Below are positions 1 through 8,872 of a DNA stretch of 47,946 nt, piece by piece. A program made the translations under genes and the position numbers. The stretch comes from an uncultured Oscillospiraceae bacterium. GTDB taxonomy: Bacteria; Bacillota; Clostridia; Oscillospirales; Oscillospiraceae. Positions within the stretch are counted from its first letter, which is position 1. Each line of letters starts with the position of its first letter. Where the stretch lies: assembly GCA_947589545.1 (NCBI GenBank), contig CANQBA010000026.1, positions 1 to 47,946 on the forward strand, in the 5' to 3' direction. The notes under the pieces are model-generated. The model was given only the letters and a program-made list of their open reading frames with translations, searched no databases and had not been told where the DNA came from.

Positions 1-2177
1 ACGATCGCGTAGGCCCAGGCGAGTATCGCGCCGCCGTGCGTTTCGCTGCGGTTGTTGGATATCTTGCCGCCGTTCATAGTGAACACGTCGTTATACGGCT
101 TCTTTTGATCTCCGACCACGTAAACAGCGCCGCCCTCACCGATGCTCCCGTATTTACCCTGACCTATACTTTCCGACGAATGATCGACAGCCGTGTTGTT
201 GGTAATCTCGCCGCCGTTCATGGTCATGGTTCCTGTTTCAACCAGTGCCACGCCGCCGCCGGTGCCAGCCTTGTTGCCGGTAATGACCGCGCCGTTGTTC
301 ATTTCGACGGAGCCGCTGACGACGCACAGCGCGCCGCCGGCTCCTGTGGGTGCCGTGTTGTTGTTGTTTTGCAGCACCGCGCCGTCGCCGAGAATCAGCT
401 TTGCGTCACTGCCCGAGGCAGCCTGAACAGCTATCATAGCGCGATTTGAGGTCAAGCCGTCCTCACTGCCGCCGTCAATTACGATGTTTTCCAGCGTCGT
501 TGTGCCGCCGGTAACCGCGAAAAGGTAGCCATGGTTGGCCGTCGGCTTGATCGTATAGGTGTTCCCATCCGCGCTGGTGATGGTTACGCTCTTTGTGATG
601 GGAGTGGATTTATAAGTACCGGCGTCTTTATCCGCCACCTCCGGAACGATTTGAACGTCCCTGAGCAGTTCGATGGTGTCGCCGTTCTGGGCGGCGGCGA
701 TGGCCTCCTTAACGGTAGAATAGCATGTAGTGCCTATCCTCGCCTCGGCGATTTTGCCGCAGTCGGGGCACGCGCCATCCGTGCCATATGTACAGGGCTT
801 GATCAACGCGTAAAGCGCCGTCCCGTCAAAGGTCTCGCCCTCGATCAGTTCCGCAGAATCCGCATCACTGCCTGTATAGGCGTGAACGCCCACAAGTACA
901 GGGTTGAAAATCGTTCGGAGGGCGTTTTCGCCGCTTACGGTCACTTCTACCGTACTGTTGTTCACCGTGACGGCGCCGGCCGCCTTGCTGTTCCAAAGGC
1001 CCACCTGTCCGGATTTCACAGTGACGTGAGCGCCGTTCTTCACGATGATCTTACCGTTGGGGTCAGAACTGTTGATGATACCGGCTGACTTGCAGGTAAT
1101 ATCCACAGTACCGCCGTCAATCGTGACATCTCCGTGGCAGAACCCGATTCCGAACGTGGAATCGGTTATGGTAATGTCTGCGTCAGGGCCGATGTATACA
1201 TTCCGGATATCCTCCAGATGGCTGACGCCCACCGAAATCGCGGCGGTGCTGTTGCCGCCGACGCCTATGCCGTCGCCGCCTGTGGTGAGCTTGCCGTCAG
1301 CGGAGAAATCGCCATAGAAAATATTGATGGCGGAGCTGTTGGGCGCTATAGCGGTCACGACAGTCCCCTTCCCCAGGGTGACGCCCTTATTGCCGGAGAG
1401 CGCGGAGGTGCTGGTGGTCTGCACATCCACCGTTGTCCCCTCGCCCTCGATGGTAAGGGTATTGTCGGCGTCGATGCCGTGCGGGCCTTTGATCGTGACC
1501 TGGGCGCCGCCCTTGATGATGATGTCGCCGTCTTTGCCGTCCTTTGCGGCGCTGGAAAGCACCGAGCCGGAGGAGGTATAATCCTCCGCCGTGGTAATGG
1601 TGGCTCCGTCGACGGTCAGGGTGTGGCCCTCCTTAACAGGAACTGTCCCTTTGACCAGTACGAGGGTCATATTGCTGATTGTCAGGTCACCCTTCATGCT
1701 GCTGAAAGCGCCCGATGACGCGTCAAGGGTCAGCTTGTCGGTTCTATTTTCGCCTGTCAACGTGAGAGAATTGTCTCCATTGTCCGCTTCGACCTGGATC
1801 CCCGAATTGATGATCTTATTGTTCTCACCCTTCACCACGAGTGTAGAGCCGCCCGGAACGTGGAACGTATCCTTGATATCCGCGTTCCAAATGGTCACGG
1901 TCAATTTCCCGGAGCTGTACCCTTCCACGTGGATGTTCCAGCTTGCCGGTGCGCCGCCATCTTCCACGGCGACCGCTGTCAGGGTCTTGCCGTCCGCGTC
2001 CAATTTATAATATCCATCTTTAGTACGGTCCAGCATCCCCTTTTCATTATTGCTGCCGATTCCCAAATAGGGTATGCCGGTGCCAATATCGGTCGCCAGC
2101 GCCCCGATTGGCATCAGCGCCGCCACCATGGCCACCGCCATCAGGACGGCCAGAAGCTTGTAAAAACGTCCTTTCAT
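1..2177 (-). CDS. Secreted beta-helix / carbohydrate-binding-type surface protein (3' end missing)
   Basis: An open frame of about 725 codons runs off the left edge, so the C-terminus is not seen. The start follows an AGGAGG ribosome site. Residues 1-29 form a classic signal peptide (KGRFYKLL, hydrophobic core, ALA cleavage site). The mature part is rich in T, V, G and N. It has many short strand-turn repeats such as TMNGGEITNN and TMNGGKISNN near residues 690-720 and repeated DGGTVDI / KNGAHVTV units. This is the pattern of right-handed parallel beta-helix adhesins and of cell-surface carbohydrate-binding domain proteins. A CPDC motif sits near residue 475. No enzyme motif is visible. It probably acts outside the cell, on the surface or on polysaccharide. 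Transcription appears to come from the promoter between the inverted repeats just upstream. Confidence 0.75.
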   Translation of the reverse strand, partial: MKGRFYKLLAVLMAVAMVAALMPIGALATDIGTGIPYLGIGSNNEKGMLDRTKDGYYKLDADGKTLTAVAVEDGGAPASWNIHVEGYSSGKLTVTIWNADIKDTFHVPGGSTLVVKGENNKIINSGIQVEADNGDNSLTLTGENRTDKLTLDASSGAFSSMKGDLTISNMTLVLVKGTVPVKEGHTLTVDGATITTAEDYTSSGSVLSSAAKDGKDGDIIIKGGAQVTIKGPHGIDADNTLTIEGEGTTVDVQTTSTSALSGNKGVTLGKGTVVTAIAPNSSAINIFYGDFSADGKLTTGGDGIGVGGNSTAAISVGVSHLEDIRNVYIGPDADITITDSTFGIGFCHGDVTIDGGTVDITCKSAGIINSSDPNGKIIVKNGAHVTVKSGQVGLWNSKAAGAVTVNNSTVEVTVSGENALRTIFNPVLVGVHAYTGSDADSAELIEGETFDGTALYALIKPCTYGTDGACPDCGKIAEARIGTTCYSTVKEAIAAAQNGDTIELLRDVQIVPEVADKDAGTYKSTPITKSVTITSADGNTYTIKPTANHGYLFAVTGGTTTLENIVIDGGSEDGLTSNRAMIAVQAASGSDAKLILGDGAVLQNNNNTAPTGAGGALCVVSGSVEMNNGAVITGNKAGTGGGVALVETGTMTMNGGEITNNTAVDHSSESIGQGKYGSIGEGGAVYVVGDQKKPYNDVFTMNGGKISNNRSETHGGAILAWAYAI

Positions 2178-2188
2178 TCGATAACCTC

Positions 2189-2332
2189 CTGTTTGAAAAT
2201 GTGTACTTTTTCAAAGTCCCATACAGGGTTTAAAAACAGTTTTAGTATATATCCTTTTCCGCGATTTTGCAAGATAAAAATACAGTTTTTTCTTTACTTT
2301 TTCACTTTGGAAAAGTACACCTTTTCAAACAG
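2189..2332. repeat. 29-bp inverted repeats bracketing the surface-protein promoter
   Basis: Arm 1 (2189-2217) and arm 2 (2304-2332) are reverse complements at 27 of 29 positions, separated by 86 bp that contain the promoter. Similarity stops abruptly at both arm ends. Each arm is also internally near-palindromic (TTTGAAAA, 8-bp centre, TTTTCAAA). The arms could be recombination sites of an invertible promoter or paired operators for a dimeric regulator that loops the DNA. No invertase gene is intact in the window. Confidence 0.7.
2244..2272 (-). promoter_or_regulatory. SigmaA-type promoter of the surface protein gene
   Basis: On the minus strand a TTGCAA -35 (2272-2267) and a TATACT -10 (2249-2244) are separated by exactly 17 bp and point at the surface-protein gene. 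The whole promoter lies between the two inverted repeat arms at 2189-2217 and 2304-2332. Confidence 0.6.
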
Positions 2333-2384
2333 AAAATCCCGCGCTTTTTCTGTCGAAAACGTTCGAAAATCCCTGTGAAATCAC

Positions 2385-2412
2385 ACACCGCCCGGCTTGC
2401 GCCGGGCGGTGT
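2385..2412 (-). terminator. Hairpin after the GH53 gene
   Basis: A 12-bp perfect GC-rich stem (ACACCGCCCGGC with its complement) with a TTGC loop lies 22 bp beyond the stop of the galactanase gene. There is no strong T run after it, so termination may be partial. Confidence 0.5.
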
Positions 2413-2433
2413 TCGTCTGATTATATCGGCTTT

Positions 2434-4542
2434 TTACTCGGCTTTTGTCAGGGTCCAGTCGTCGAAGGCGCCCCAGGCGCCGGCTCCGGCGGAGACGGAC
2501 ACGCCCAGGGTCACCTCGCACGTCTCCGTCACGGTGAAGGTGATCTCCGGCTGCTGCCAGTTCTGGTAGCCGTCCAGATCGAAGCTCTGCTTCTGCTCGC
2601 CCTGGGGCGTTCTCACGAAGATGTAGGTGTCGTGCTCGCCCATATCGCCGCCCTGGCCGTAGAGGTAGAAGGTGTACGTCCCCGGCTCCAGGGTCACGGT
2701 GGTGGTGGTCACGGCGTTTTCAAAGGCGGAGCTCTTCCAGAAGTGGAGGCACCAGCTGCCGCCGTGGACGTTCCCGGCGTTGGCGCTCTTGTTATTGATG
2801 CCGTCGCCGGGCCAGTTCTCCACGGTGTAGCCTCCGGCGCCTTCCTCAAAGCCGCCGTTGGCCAGCAGGGACGGGAGGGCGGGGCGCTCCACCTTCACAT
2901 AGGTGAACGTCCACACCTTGCCGTCGCCGTCGTCGATCCAGCCCTTGATGTACCACTCGCCGGGGGCGGAGGTGTCGATGGAATCGCCGTCCAGCCAGGT
3001 GACGGCCGCCGTCTCCCGCTTACCGCTGAGGCGTCCCACCTCCAGGGCGGCGGGCAGCTCCACCGGGTCGCCCACGGTCACGGTGAGGCTGGTGGTGGGC
3101 ACGTCCACGACGCGGTCGGGGTATCCGGCGGTGCCGGTGGTCATGTACTTGAACACGTTCAGGGACTCCAGGGGCTTGCCGTCAAAGTCGAACATGGCCT
3201 TGTTGTTCATATCCGGCCCGCCGTAGCCGCCGTTCGCGGCGTTGGGGTCGTAGTCCTGGGCGTAGCTGGAGGCCCAGCCGGAGCCGCACTCGTCCCAGAT
3301 GCGCTTATTTTCCTGAATGGCGGCCTCCCGCTCCGCGCCGGTGAGGCCGGAGATGTTCCGCACGGGGATCCAAGCGTTCTCCCAGTAGAAGAGGCCGATG
3401 CCGGCCGCGCCGATCCCATGGATGGCCTTGGCCACGGCGGCGTACTCGGTGGCCTGGCCCTGGGGGCTGATGGCGTACTCGGTGGGGGCGTTGGCATTGG
3501 AGCCGTCGCCGTCGTCGGCGGTGTAGGGGGCCCGGGTCTCGGCCACCATGACCTTCACGCCGTACTTGTCCGCCACGGATTTGAGCTTGGCGGCCATATT
3601 TTCAATAGAGCCGTGCCACTGGGGATAATAGGAGGTGGCGAACACGTCGAACTTGACGCCGCCGTCCGTCAGATGCTTGGCAATGCTGTCAAAGTCCGCG
3701 CTCTGAGGGGACTCCATGTGGACGCAGGTCAGGATGTCCCCCGCCGCGTGGACGGCGTCGCACCCGGCGTTATAGAGCCTCAGCATATTGGGCCATTCCT
3801 TCTCGCCGCAGATGCCCACGGTGGTCTCGTTGCCCACCTGCACCATGCCCACGTCCACGCCGGCGTCCAGCAGGGTCTTCAGGCTGTCGGCGGTGAACTG
3901 GCCCAGGGCCTCGGCCTTGGCGTCGATATCCATGCCCTCCCAGGCCTTGGGCACCAGCTGACGGGAGGGGTCGGCCCAGAAGTCGGAGTAGTGGAAGTCG
4001 ATGAGCACCCGGATCCCGGCGTCCGTGGCCCATTTGCCCATGGTCACGGCGGACGCAAGGTCGTTGTTGCCGCCGCCGTAGCCGTGGCCGTCCTTGTCAT
4101 AGGGGTCGTTCCAGACTCGCAGGCGGATCCAGTTGCAGCCGGCCTCGTGGAGCAGCTTCATAAATCCCGCGCCCTGCTCCTCCACGCTCTCCCCCAGGGA
4201 ATCGCCGTTCCAATCCTTGAACCGGGCCCCGGAGTTCAGCACCACCAGCAGGGAGGACACGTCGGTCCCCCGGATGAAGCTCTCGTCCGCCGTGACAAAG
4301 GGGACATAGAGGCCCGCATTCACGGGCTCCGGCGTCTCCTCCGGCGCGGTGTCCGGCGTTGTATCCGGCGCCGAGGTGTCCGGCCCCTGGGTGTCCGGCG
4401 TCTGGGTGTCGGACGCGGTGTCCGCCGGATCGCCGGTGTCCCCGGTGGTGTCCTGGCCTCCCCCGCCGCAGGCGGCTGTTCCCAGGCACAGGGAAAGCGC
4501 CAGCAGAAGGCACATGGCCGCGCGTATGCCTGTTCTCCTCAT
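2434..4542 (-). CDS. GH53 arabinogalactan endo-beta-1,4-galactanase lipoprotein
   Basis: Hydrolyses beta-1,4-galactan side chains of pectin outside the cell (GH53 family knowledge). Residues 1-25 are a lipoprotein signal peptide ending at C25, followed by a Thr/Asp/Pro linker (about 29-75) built on repeated PDT units. The GH53 barrel spans about 88-420. Visible motifs are GTDVSSL near 92, RLRVWNDPYD near 140, DFHYSDFWADP near 182, the acid/base E239 in VQVGNE and the nucleophile E335 in VAETR. A Big_4-like Ig domain (about 490-560) and a C-terminal galactose-binding-like module follow. Start chosen at the ATG after AAGGAGG. Its neighbour is a glycosyltransferase 86 bp upstream on the same strand. 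Diffusible galactan oligosaccharides would need an importer that is not in the window. Confidence 0.9.
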   Translation of the reverse strand: MRRTGIRAAMCLLLALSLCLGTAACGGGGQDTTGDTGDPADTASDTQTPDTQGPDTSAPDTTPDTAPEETPEPVNAGLYVPFVTADESFIRGTDVSSLLVVLNSGARFKDWNGDSLGESVEEQGAGFMKLLHEAGCNWIRLRVWNDPYDKDGHGYGGGNNDLASAVTMGKWATDAGIRVLIDFHYSDFWADPSRQLVPKAWEGMDIDAKAEALGQFTADSLKTLLDAGVDVGMVQVGNETTVGICGEKEWPNMLRLYNAGCDAVHAAGDILTCVHMESPQSADFDSIAKHLTDGGVKFDVFATSYYPQWHGSIENMAAKLKSVADKYGVKVMVAETRAPYTADDGDGSNANAPTEYAISPQGQATEYAAVAKAIHGIGAAGIGLFYWENAWIPVRNISGLTGAEREAAIQENKRIWDECGSGWASSYAQDYDPNAANGGYGGPDMNNKAMFDFDGKPLESLNVFKYMTTGTAGYPDRVVDVPTTSLTVTVGDPVELPAALEVGRLSGKRETAAVTWLDGDSIDTSAPGEWYIKGWIDDGDGKVWTFTYVKVERPALPSLLANGGFEEGAGGYTVENWPGDGINNKSANAGNVHGGSWCLHFWKSSAFENAVTTTTVTLEPGTYTFYLYGQGGDMGEHDTYIFVRTPQGEQKQSFDLDGYQNWQQPEITFTVTETCEVTLGVSVSAGAGAWGAFDDWTLTKAE

Positions 4543-4628
4543 TTTTCGCTCCTCCTTATTCTCTCTCCGGCCCGGTGGGGCCGCGTTCTCCCCTTATTAT
4601 CGCATTTTTTCCGCCGGATTGCAAGCCG

Positions 4629-5942
4629 TCAGATCATATTTTTCCGTTTTTCGCCAATTTTACAGGCCCCCGCCTCCAGCTCGGTCAGGGAGACGTCCCG
4701 GTCGTGGCGGATGGGCTTCCACCGGACGCGCATGAAGAGGGAGACGATGGAGACGGGCACCCCCGTCAGGGCGAAGAAGGGCCACAGGAGCACGTAGAGG
4801 ATCAGCCTGCCCGTGCCGCAGCGGATGTGGCGGCGCTCCCGGAGCACCACCACGGCTCCCTCGGCCGCGGTGCCCAGCCAGGACACCGCCAGGGCGGACA
4901 GGAGCCCCGGCACGGCGGCGAAGGGCGCGGTCAGCACCTCCAGCGGGGCCTGGGCCGTCAGGAGGCGGGAGACGAACATGGCCACGGTGTAGATAATGGA
5001 GCCCAGCGCCGAGATCAGCGAGTAGGGCAGTATGTAAAAGAACATGTCGTAGCAGGAGAACCGCCGCTCCCGGCAGGTGAAGATCCCCCGCAGGAGCTTG
5101 GGAAACAGCAGGAAGAAGCAGGCCAGCCGGCCCTTGGCCCAGCGCAGCCGCTGGTGGAGCATGACGCCCAGGGAGTGGGGCTGCTCGTCGAAAAACTCCG
5201 CCGCCTCGCAAAAGTCGATCTTAACGCCTTTGGCGATAGCCGAGAGGTAAAGCTGGGCGTCCTCCGTCAGGCACGTCCAGTGCCAGCCGTCCCGCAAAAG
5301 CCGGGAGGACATGGCGTAGCCCGTGCCGGCGATGTGGGTGCTCTGGCGGAAGAAGGCCCGGGGCCGGTGCATGGTCATGGTGGCCTCGTAAAAGTGGATC
5401 CCGTAGGCGGCGGAGATAAAATTGGTGTCAAAATTTTTCGTGTTCCGGTAGCCCACCACGATGTCCCCGCACCGGTCGAAGGCACGGTTCAGCTGGGTGA
5501 TGAAGTCCCGGGCCGGCAGATTGTCCGCGTCGAAAAAGAGGTAGGCGTCCACGCTCTCGATGCCGTAGTCCCGCCGGATCTGCTCAAAAAGCCACTCCAG
5601 CGCCCAGCCCTTCCGGGCCCTCATGGGGTCGTGGCGCTCGTAGACCACCGCGCCCTTCTCCCGGCAGATTCTGGCTGTGCCGTCGGTGCAGTTGTCCGCC
5701 ACCACGAAGACGCGCAGCAGGGACGGGTCGTAGTCCTGGAGGGCGATGGCGTCCAGCAGCTTGCCGATGACGCGCTCCTCGTTGCGGGCCGCAATGACGA
5801 TGCCGTAGGTGTGGTTTTTCCGGGCCGGCGGGTAAATTTTGGCTTTTGTAAAAAAGCCGGCCAGGGAGAAAACTACCCGGTAGGCGATGAGGATCGAATA
5901 GACCGTCAGCAGAACGGAGGCGGTCTTCTGTAAAAGCTCCAT
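4629..5942 (-). CDS. Membrane glycosyltransferase, family 2 (cellulose synthase-like)
   Basis: A processive-type GT2 enzyme of 437 residues. An N-terminal membrane segment (about 5-30) is followed by the GT-A domain with D83 (ADNCTDGT), the DAD motif at 138-140, TED at 226-228 and QRLRW at 264-268. Two or more membrane segments follow (about 285-395). The D, DxD, TED, QxxRW set is that of polysaccharide-forming GT2 enzymes. The sugar donor and product cannot be read from sequence. Related clostridial proteins are often called N-acetylglucosaminyltransferases. It lies upstream of the galactanase gene in the same direction and could be co-transcribed with it, which would place synthesis and breakdown of surface or dietary glycans side by side. 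Confidence 0.85.
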   Translation of the reverse strand: MELLQKTASVLLTVYSILIAYRVVFSLAGFFTKAKIYPPARKNHTYGIVIAARNEERVIGKLLDAIALQDYDPSLLRVFVVADNCTDGTARICREKGAVVYERHDPMRARKGWALEWLFEQIRRDYGIESVDAYLFFDADNLPARDFITQLNRAFDRCGDIVVGYRNTKNFDTNFISAAYGIHFYEATMTMHRPRAFFRQSTHIAGTGYAMSSRLLRDGWHWTCLTEDAQLYLSAIAKGVKIDFCEAAEFFDEQPHSLGVMLHQRLRWAKGRLACFFLLFPKLLRGIFTCRERRFSCYDMFFYILPYSLISALGSIIYTVAMFVSRLLTAQAPLEVLTAPFAAVPGLLSALAVSWLGTAAEGAVVVLRERRHIRCGTGRLILYVLLWPFFALTGVPVSIVSLFMRVRWKPIRHDRDVSLTELEAGACKIGEKRKNMI

Positions 5943-6068
5943 GGGACGAATCTCTCCTGTAAAAAGTACCGGAATTTTATATATGCGCGGTTATTCTACC
6001 ATACCGCGACATTCGGCGCAACAGGAGAAGCTTGAAAAACTTTTAAGATTGTCTTGAGATATTTAAAT

Positions 6069-7358
6069 TTATAATGTGGCCGTCAGGCCCAGGGTCAGAA
6101 TCCCCTCGTTTTCCCCGTAGATCTCCGGAAACTGCGAAAGGGGCAGGGGCGCGGCGCCGATCCCCGCCTCCACGGTGTAGCCGGGGCGGTCGTAGTCCTG
6201 GATGAACCAGTCCTTGTACCCGGCGTAGCCCGAGGCCGTGGGCGTCAGCTCCACCCGGTAACCGCTGACGGCGGCAAATTTTTGGGCGATCTCGTAGGAA
6301 TCCGGCGGCAGATAATCTAAATATTTCCAATAAATCACCCGTCCCTGGGTGTGATAGGAGAGGGTCAGGGAGAAATCCTGGCGGCGGGTCAGGTTATAGG
6401 CGGCGCGGCTCTCCGGGATCTCCAGGGGCGCGGCCCCCACATAATCCCGGGGTGCCGGGGAAACATAGCCCTGGGCGAACTTGATCTCCCGGGCCTCGCT
6501 CCACCCGGCGGGATATTGCAGATTGGGATCCACGCCGTTGATGTTGGCCTTCCAGCCCTCCGGGAAGGGGATGGCCGGGTACTCCGCCGCGATGGCCCGG
6601 GCGCCCTCGAAATAGGGGCCGCTGTCCGTCTCCCCGGTCACCAGCGCCACGCCGTCGGGGTTGACCATGGGCATCATATATAAGGTGGCCTGCCCGTAGA
6701 GGCTCCGGGCGTCCTGTCCGAACACGGTGCCGCCCAGGACATAGCTGTTGGCGTATTTTTCCAAAAACGTCATGAGCAGGGGGCTGGTGATCCACTCGTT
6801 GGCGTGGTGGGCGGCGTTGTAAAAGACCTGATTGCCGCCTGTGCCCAGGGTGAGCAGGTGCAGGGGCCGGCCCATGACGCTCCTGCCGGCGGTGGAGACG
6901 CCCAGGAATGGGTACCGGACGGCCAGGCCCCTGACGCACGCGTCCAGATACGCCGGGGTGAAGGGGATCCGGGCCGACACCACGTCAAAGGGCCGGGGGA
7001 TCACCACCCGGGAGCCCACGGTCAGGCGCAGGGGATCCACCTCCGGGTTGGCCGTCTCCACGGCGCGGACGGTGGCGCCGTAGGCCCGGGCCAGGGAATA
7101 GAGGGTGTCGCCGGGGCGCACGGTCCGCAGGAAGTACCCCGTGAGCCAGCTGTCCAGGGACGCCCAGGTGGCCGGCCCCGCCACGCCGTCGGGGGCCAGG
7201 CCGAAAGCGCTCTGGTACGCTCTCAGCGCCCGCTGGGCCTGGGGACCGAAGATCCCGTCCAGCGCCCCGGTGTACCGGCCCGCCCGGGACAGGGCCAGCT
7301 CCATCATGCTAACGTACGGCCCCACGGAGCCGCGCCGCAGTACCTTATATTCCGCCAT
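6069..7358 (-). CDS. M14 zinc peptidase with peptidoglycan-binding and LysM domains
   Basis: Domains in order: PG_binding_1 (about 5-70, with DGIFGPQAQRA), LysM (about 77-122, with VRPGDTLYSLA) and an M14 carboxypeptidase domain (about 130-429). Zinc ligands are H185 and E188 (HHANEW) and H336 (SYHTQG), with catalytic E397 in TVEAG. The layout matches gamma-D-glutamyl-diaminopimelate endopeptidase I of spore-formers, which trims peptide stems of peptidoglycan. No signal peptide is seen at the start chosen after an AGGAGG site, so it may act in the mother cell or be released by another route. It lies divergently from spoIVB, and a sporulation role is plausible but inferred. Confidence 0.88.
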   Translation of the reverse strand: MAEYKVLRRGSVGPYVSMMELALSRAGRYTGALDGIFGPQAQRALRAYQSAFGLAPDGVAGPATWASLDSWLTGYFLRTVRPGDTLYSLARAYGATVRAVETANPEVDPLRLTVGSRVVIPRPFDVVSARIPFTPAYLDACVRGLAVRYPFLGVSTAGRSVMGRPLHLLTLGTGGNQVFYNAAHHANEWITSPLLMTFLEKYANSYVLGGTVFGQDARSLYGQATLYMMPMVNPDGVALVTGETDSGPYFEGARAIAAEYPAIPFPEGWKANINGVDPNLQYPAGWSEAREIKFAQGYVSPAPRDYVGAAPLEIPESRAAYNLTRRQDFSLTLSYHTQGRVIYWKYLDYLPPDSYEIAQKFAAVSGYRVELTPTASGYAGYKDWFIQDYDRPGYTVEAGIGAAPLPLSQFPEIYGENEGILTLGLTATL

Positions 7359-7647
7359 AAAAGCCTCCTAATGGGAATTTGTGAGGATCGGTTTCTCCCC
7401 TATCCTATGCGCCCCAATTTTGGAAAATCCCGGCAAAGAACGTATTGCGAAAACGGGTCATATTTACCCCGTCCCGGCGGAAAAAGCCCGCGCCGCCCCG
7501 GCTGGCTTACGCGCCCAGTCCAAAACCGAAAACAATTTCTACACACGCCCCGAGCCGCGCGGGACATATTAAAGGGCGGCGGAGGTCCGGCGAAATGGGC
7601 TCTCGCGCCAAAATATTTCGGAAATACGCAAGGGAGAAAGGGTAAAT

Positions 7648-8652
7648 ATGGAAATGCTCGATTGGAAAAAACGGGCCGCCGGAGCCGTCACGGCCGCTCT
7701 GGCAGCCCTTCTTCTCTCCGCCCCGGCGCTGGCGGCGGAGCTGCCCGACCGGCTGGTGCCGGTGGGCGAGGCCGTGGGGATCTCCGTAAAGACCAGGGGC
7801 GTCATGGTGGCGGAGCTCTCGGAATTTGAGGAAAACGGCGTGGTCACTGCCCCCGCCAGGGACGCGGGCCTTCTGCCCGGGGACGTCATCACCAAAATCG
7901 ACGGCGTGGAGATCGACTCCGCCGCCGCCATGAGCCGGGCGCTGGCCGCCTGCGGCGACCGGGTCACCGTGGTCTTTGAGCGCGGCGGCAAGACGCTCCA
8001 GGCCACGCTCCGCCCCCACTCAGACGGGGAGGAGCGGTATCTGGGCGTCTGGGTGCGGGACGGCCTCACCGGCATCGGCACCGTCACCTATTACGATCCT
8101 GACACCGGCGGCTTCGGCGCTCTGGGCCACGCCATCGCCGACAGCGCCACCGGCGTCATTGTCCCCGTGCGGGAGGGCGTTCTCCTGGACGCCCAGGTCA
8201 CCGGCGTCACCAAGGGCCGCGCCGGGGATCCGGGCCAGCTGGGCGGGAGCTTCGACTTCTCCGCGCCCTTGGGGGACGTGCGGAAAAACTGCGGCTGCGG
8301 CATCTTCGGCTCCCTGACCGCCGGTCTTGACGTACAGGAGTCCGTCCCCGCCGCCCGGGCGGAGGAGGTGAAGCCCGGCCCCGCCGTGGTCATCTCCGAC
8401 GCCTCCGGCCAGCGCCGGGAATATGAGGTAGAGATCACCCGGGTCTACCGGGGCGAGCGCGACGGCCGGGACATGATGCTCCGGGTCACCGACCGGGATC
8501 TCCTGGAGCTCACCGGCGGCATCGTCCAGGGCATGTCCGGCAGCCCCATTCTCCAGGACGGCAAGCTGGTGGGCGCGGTCACCCACGTCCTCATCAACAA
8601 CCCTGAAAAGGGCTACGGCGTCTTTTTGGAAAATATGCTGAACGCCGCCTGA
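7648..8652 (+). CDS. spoIVB: SpoIVB serine peptidase (sporulation sigma-K checkpoint)
   Basis: In Bacillus, SpoIVB is secreted from the forespore into the intermembrane space, where it triggers SpoIVFB processing of pro-sigmaK. Here a signal or anchor segment (about 8-30) leads into a PDZ domain (about 45-125, GLLPGDVITKIDG) and an S55 catalytic domain with H161 (GALGHAI), D282 and S297 in GMSGSP. These match the B. subtilis triad by spacing. The length, 334 residues, is shorter than the roughly 425 of B. subtilis. Start chosen at the ATG following GGGAGAAAGG; another ATG two codons later is possible. It lies directly upstream of spo0A, the usual order in spore-formers, separated by a terminator. 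Confidence 0.93.
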   Translation: MEMLDWKKRAAGAVTAALAALLLSAPALAAELPDRLVPVGEAVGISVKTRGVMVAELSEFEENGVVTAPARDAGLLPGDVITKIDGVEIDSAAAMSRALAACGDRVTVVFERGGKTLQATLRPHSDGEERYLGVWVRDGLTGIGTVTYYDPDTGGFGALGHAIADSATGVIVPVREGVLLDAQVTGVTKGRAGDPGQLGGSFDFSAPLGDVRKNCGCGIFGSLTAGLDVQESVPAARAEEVKPGPAVVISDASGQRREYEVEITRVYRGERDGRDMMLRVTDRDLLELTGGIVQGMSGSPILQDGKLVGAVTHVLINNPEKGYGVFLENMLNAA

Positions 8653-8659
8653 CGGCGCA

Positions 8660-8696
8660 CTCCCGGGGCGAATTTTGTCGCTTCCGGGAGCTTTTT
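8660..8696 (+). terminator. Rho-independent terminator after spoIVB
   Basis: CTCCCGG and CCGGGAG arms, extended by GGCGA/TCGCT, close a hairpin 8 bp after the stop codon. It is followed by CTTTTT. Confidence 0.8.
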
Positions 8697-8791
8697 ATGT
8701 TAACACAACATTTAGTGGTGTTTTATGTATTAAATTCACTAAAAAGTTGGAAAAAGGGCGCAATTTTTTACAAAAAATGTTAAAAATGTGC

Positions 8792-8820
8792 TTGCAAAGT
8801 TTGTCCTGATATGGTAAATT
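8792..8820 (+). promoter_or_regulatory. Probable sigmaA promoter of spo0A
   Basis: TTGCAA at 8792-8797 and TAAATT at 8815-8820 with 17-bp spacing lie 52 bp before the spo0A start in an AT-rich stretch. I could not identify a convincing sigmaH promoter or 0A box nearby. Confidence 0.45.
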
Positions 8821-8872
8821 ATTCCTATCAAGAGAGAACACAAAACGATTTTGGAATATGGAGGAATACCCA

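Noticed and set aside
36-2569. Several plus-strand open frames opposite the surface protein gene
   Set aside because: They are low-complexity shadows of the minus-strand gene, which has a signal peptide, ribosome site and promoter.
2632-5933. Very long plus-strand frames (721 and 524 codons) opposite GH53 and the glycosyltransferase
   Set aside because: Gly/Val/His/Arg-rich translations typical of the antisense of GC-rich genes; the minus strand carries clear enzyme motifs.
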